The notes below the pieces were generated by a model. It worked only from the letters and a program-made list of their open reading frames with translations, had not been told where the DNA came from and did not search any database. From positions 1 through 6,569 of the forward strand of contig DFEM01000072.1 in assembly GCA_002369155.1 (NCBI GenBank): a stretch of 6,569 nt of DNA. Reading direction: 5' to 3'. The position numbers and the translations under genes are program-made. Origin of the DNA: Lachnospiraceae bacterium UBA3802. GTDB taxonomy: Bacteria; Bacillota; Clostridia; Lachnospirales; Lachnospiraceae. This document shows, in pieces, positions 6,005 to 6,569 of the stretch. How positions within the stretch are numbered: position 1 is the stretch's first letter; every line of letters begins with the position of its first letter.

Positions 6005-6569
6005 ATGAATTTGGAAAGATTTTTAAACCCCGAACAATACGAGGCCGTAATGCATACAGAGGGACCTCTTTTAATCCTTGCCGGTGCGGGATCCGGAAAA
6101 ACGAGGGTAATAACATACAGAATTGCACATATGATAGATTCGGGCATTTCGCCCTACAACATACTTGCAATCACATTTACCAATAAAGCTGCCGAAGAAA
6201 TGCGTAAAAGAGTTGATGACATTGTCGGATTCGGTGCCGATTCGGTGTGGGTATCCACCTTTCACTCAACCTGCGCAAGAATTTTAAGACGACATATCGA
6301 TTTGCTCGGATACAATACGGATTTTACGATTTATGATACAGATGACTCCAAGAAGGTTGTAAACGACCTTTTAAAGAAGCACAGTTTAAATCCCAAGGAA
6401 TATCCGCCCAAGGCAATTCTTTCCGTTATAAGCAGCAATAAAAACGAGATGATTCCGCCCGAGGAATTTGAAAGCTGCGCAAAGGAAGATTTTGAGAAAA
6501 AAGCGGCATTTTTATACAGGGAATACCAGAAGGTTTTGTTTGACAATAATGCCCTGGATTTTGATGATC
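6005..6569 (+). CDS. pcrA: ATP-dependent DNA helicase PcrA (UvrD/Rep family), 5' part only
   Basis: An ATG at 6005, with GGAG (5993-5996) 8 bases upstream, opens a frame that stays open for 188 codons to the window end, so the C-terminal three quarters are missing (full PcrA is about 720-750 residues). Superfamily 1 helicase motifs are clear: the Q motif LNPEQYEAV (7-15), Walker A AGAGSGKT (26-33) with Lys32, motif Ia ITFTNKAAEEM (56-66), and the motif Ic region VSTFHSTCARILRRH. The fragment ends in NALDFDD, the lead-in to the Walker B region. PcrA is a 3'-5' helicase for nucleotide excision repair, rolling-circle plasmid replication and clearing of recombinase or RNA polymerase from DNA. The very short lead before the Q motif and the Gram-positive context favour PcrA over UvrD or Rep. 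It is an independent unit behind its own promoter and is unrelated to the metabolic operon. Confidence 0.94.
   Translation, partial: MNLERFLNPEQYEAVMHTEGPLLILAGAGSGKTRVITYRIAHMIDSGISPYNILAITFTNKAAEEMRKRVDDIVGFGADSVWVSTFHSTCARILRRHIDLLGYNTDFTIYDTDDSKKVVNDLLKKHSLNPKEYPPKAILSVISSNKNEMIPPEEFESCAKEDFEKKAAFLYREYQKVLFDNNALDFDD

Noticed and set aside
1..6569. CRISPR, transposon, toxin-antitoxin or defence system
   Set aside because: There are no spaced repeats, no transposase or integrase motifs, no terminal inverted repeats and no small toxin-antitoxin pair. All sizeable open stretches are explained by the listed genes.

Overview
The window looks like chromosomal DNA from an anaerobic, low-GC member of the Firmicutes (Bacillota), most likely a clostridial gut or rumen lineage such as Lachnospiraceae. 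That placement is an inference. It rests on the AT-rich sequence, the strong GGAG/GAGG ribosome binding sites, the sigma-A-type promoter, the ferredoxin-dependent oxidoreductase, a class A RNase P RNA and the PcrA-type helicase. All recognised genes lie on the + strand.

Layout. Bases 1-1309 hold the end of a cell-envelope operon: the C-terminal 112 codons of a large protein that resembles the YfhO/DUF6044 membrane family, then (1 base later) a GTG-started integral-membrane acyltransferase of the acyltransferase-3 family. A near-consensus promoter at 1320-1348 then drives rnpB, the RNase P RNA, at about 1355-1685. Its 11-bp P1 helix fixes both ends, and the predicted transcription start falls on the first base of P1.

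Only 27 bases after rnpB begins a four-gene set: iorA and iorB (the two subunits of indolepyruvate:ferredoxin oxidoreductase), paaK (phenylacetate-CoA ligase) and a tandem ACT-domain protein. A strong hairpin terminator at 5885-5916 closes it. No terminator separates rnpB from iorA, so the metabolic operon may be read from the rnpB promoter. Together the genes interconvert aryl-2-oxoacids (transaminated aromatic amino acids), arylacetyl-CoA and free arylacetates. The ACT protein is a plausible amino-acid sensor for the route. The direction (aromatic amino acid breakdown, or scavenging of phenylacetate and indoleacetate for biosynthesis) cannot be read from sequence.

After the terminator comes a candidate extended -10 promoter, then the first 188 codons of the DNA helicase pcrA, which runs off the window end.

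I see no mobile element, CRISPR array, tRNA or anti-phage gene. The most interesting points are the rnpB-iorA junction, the 30-base hairpin between iorB and paaK, and the compact ior-paaK-ACT module. None of these amounts to a clearly new system.
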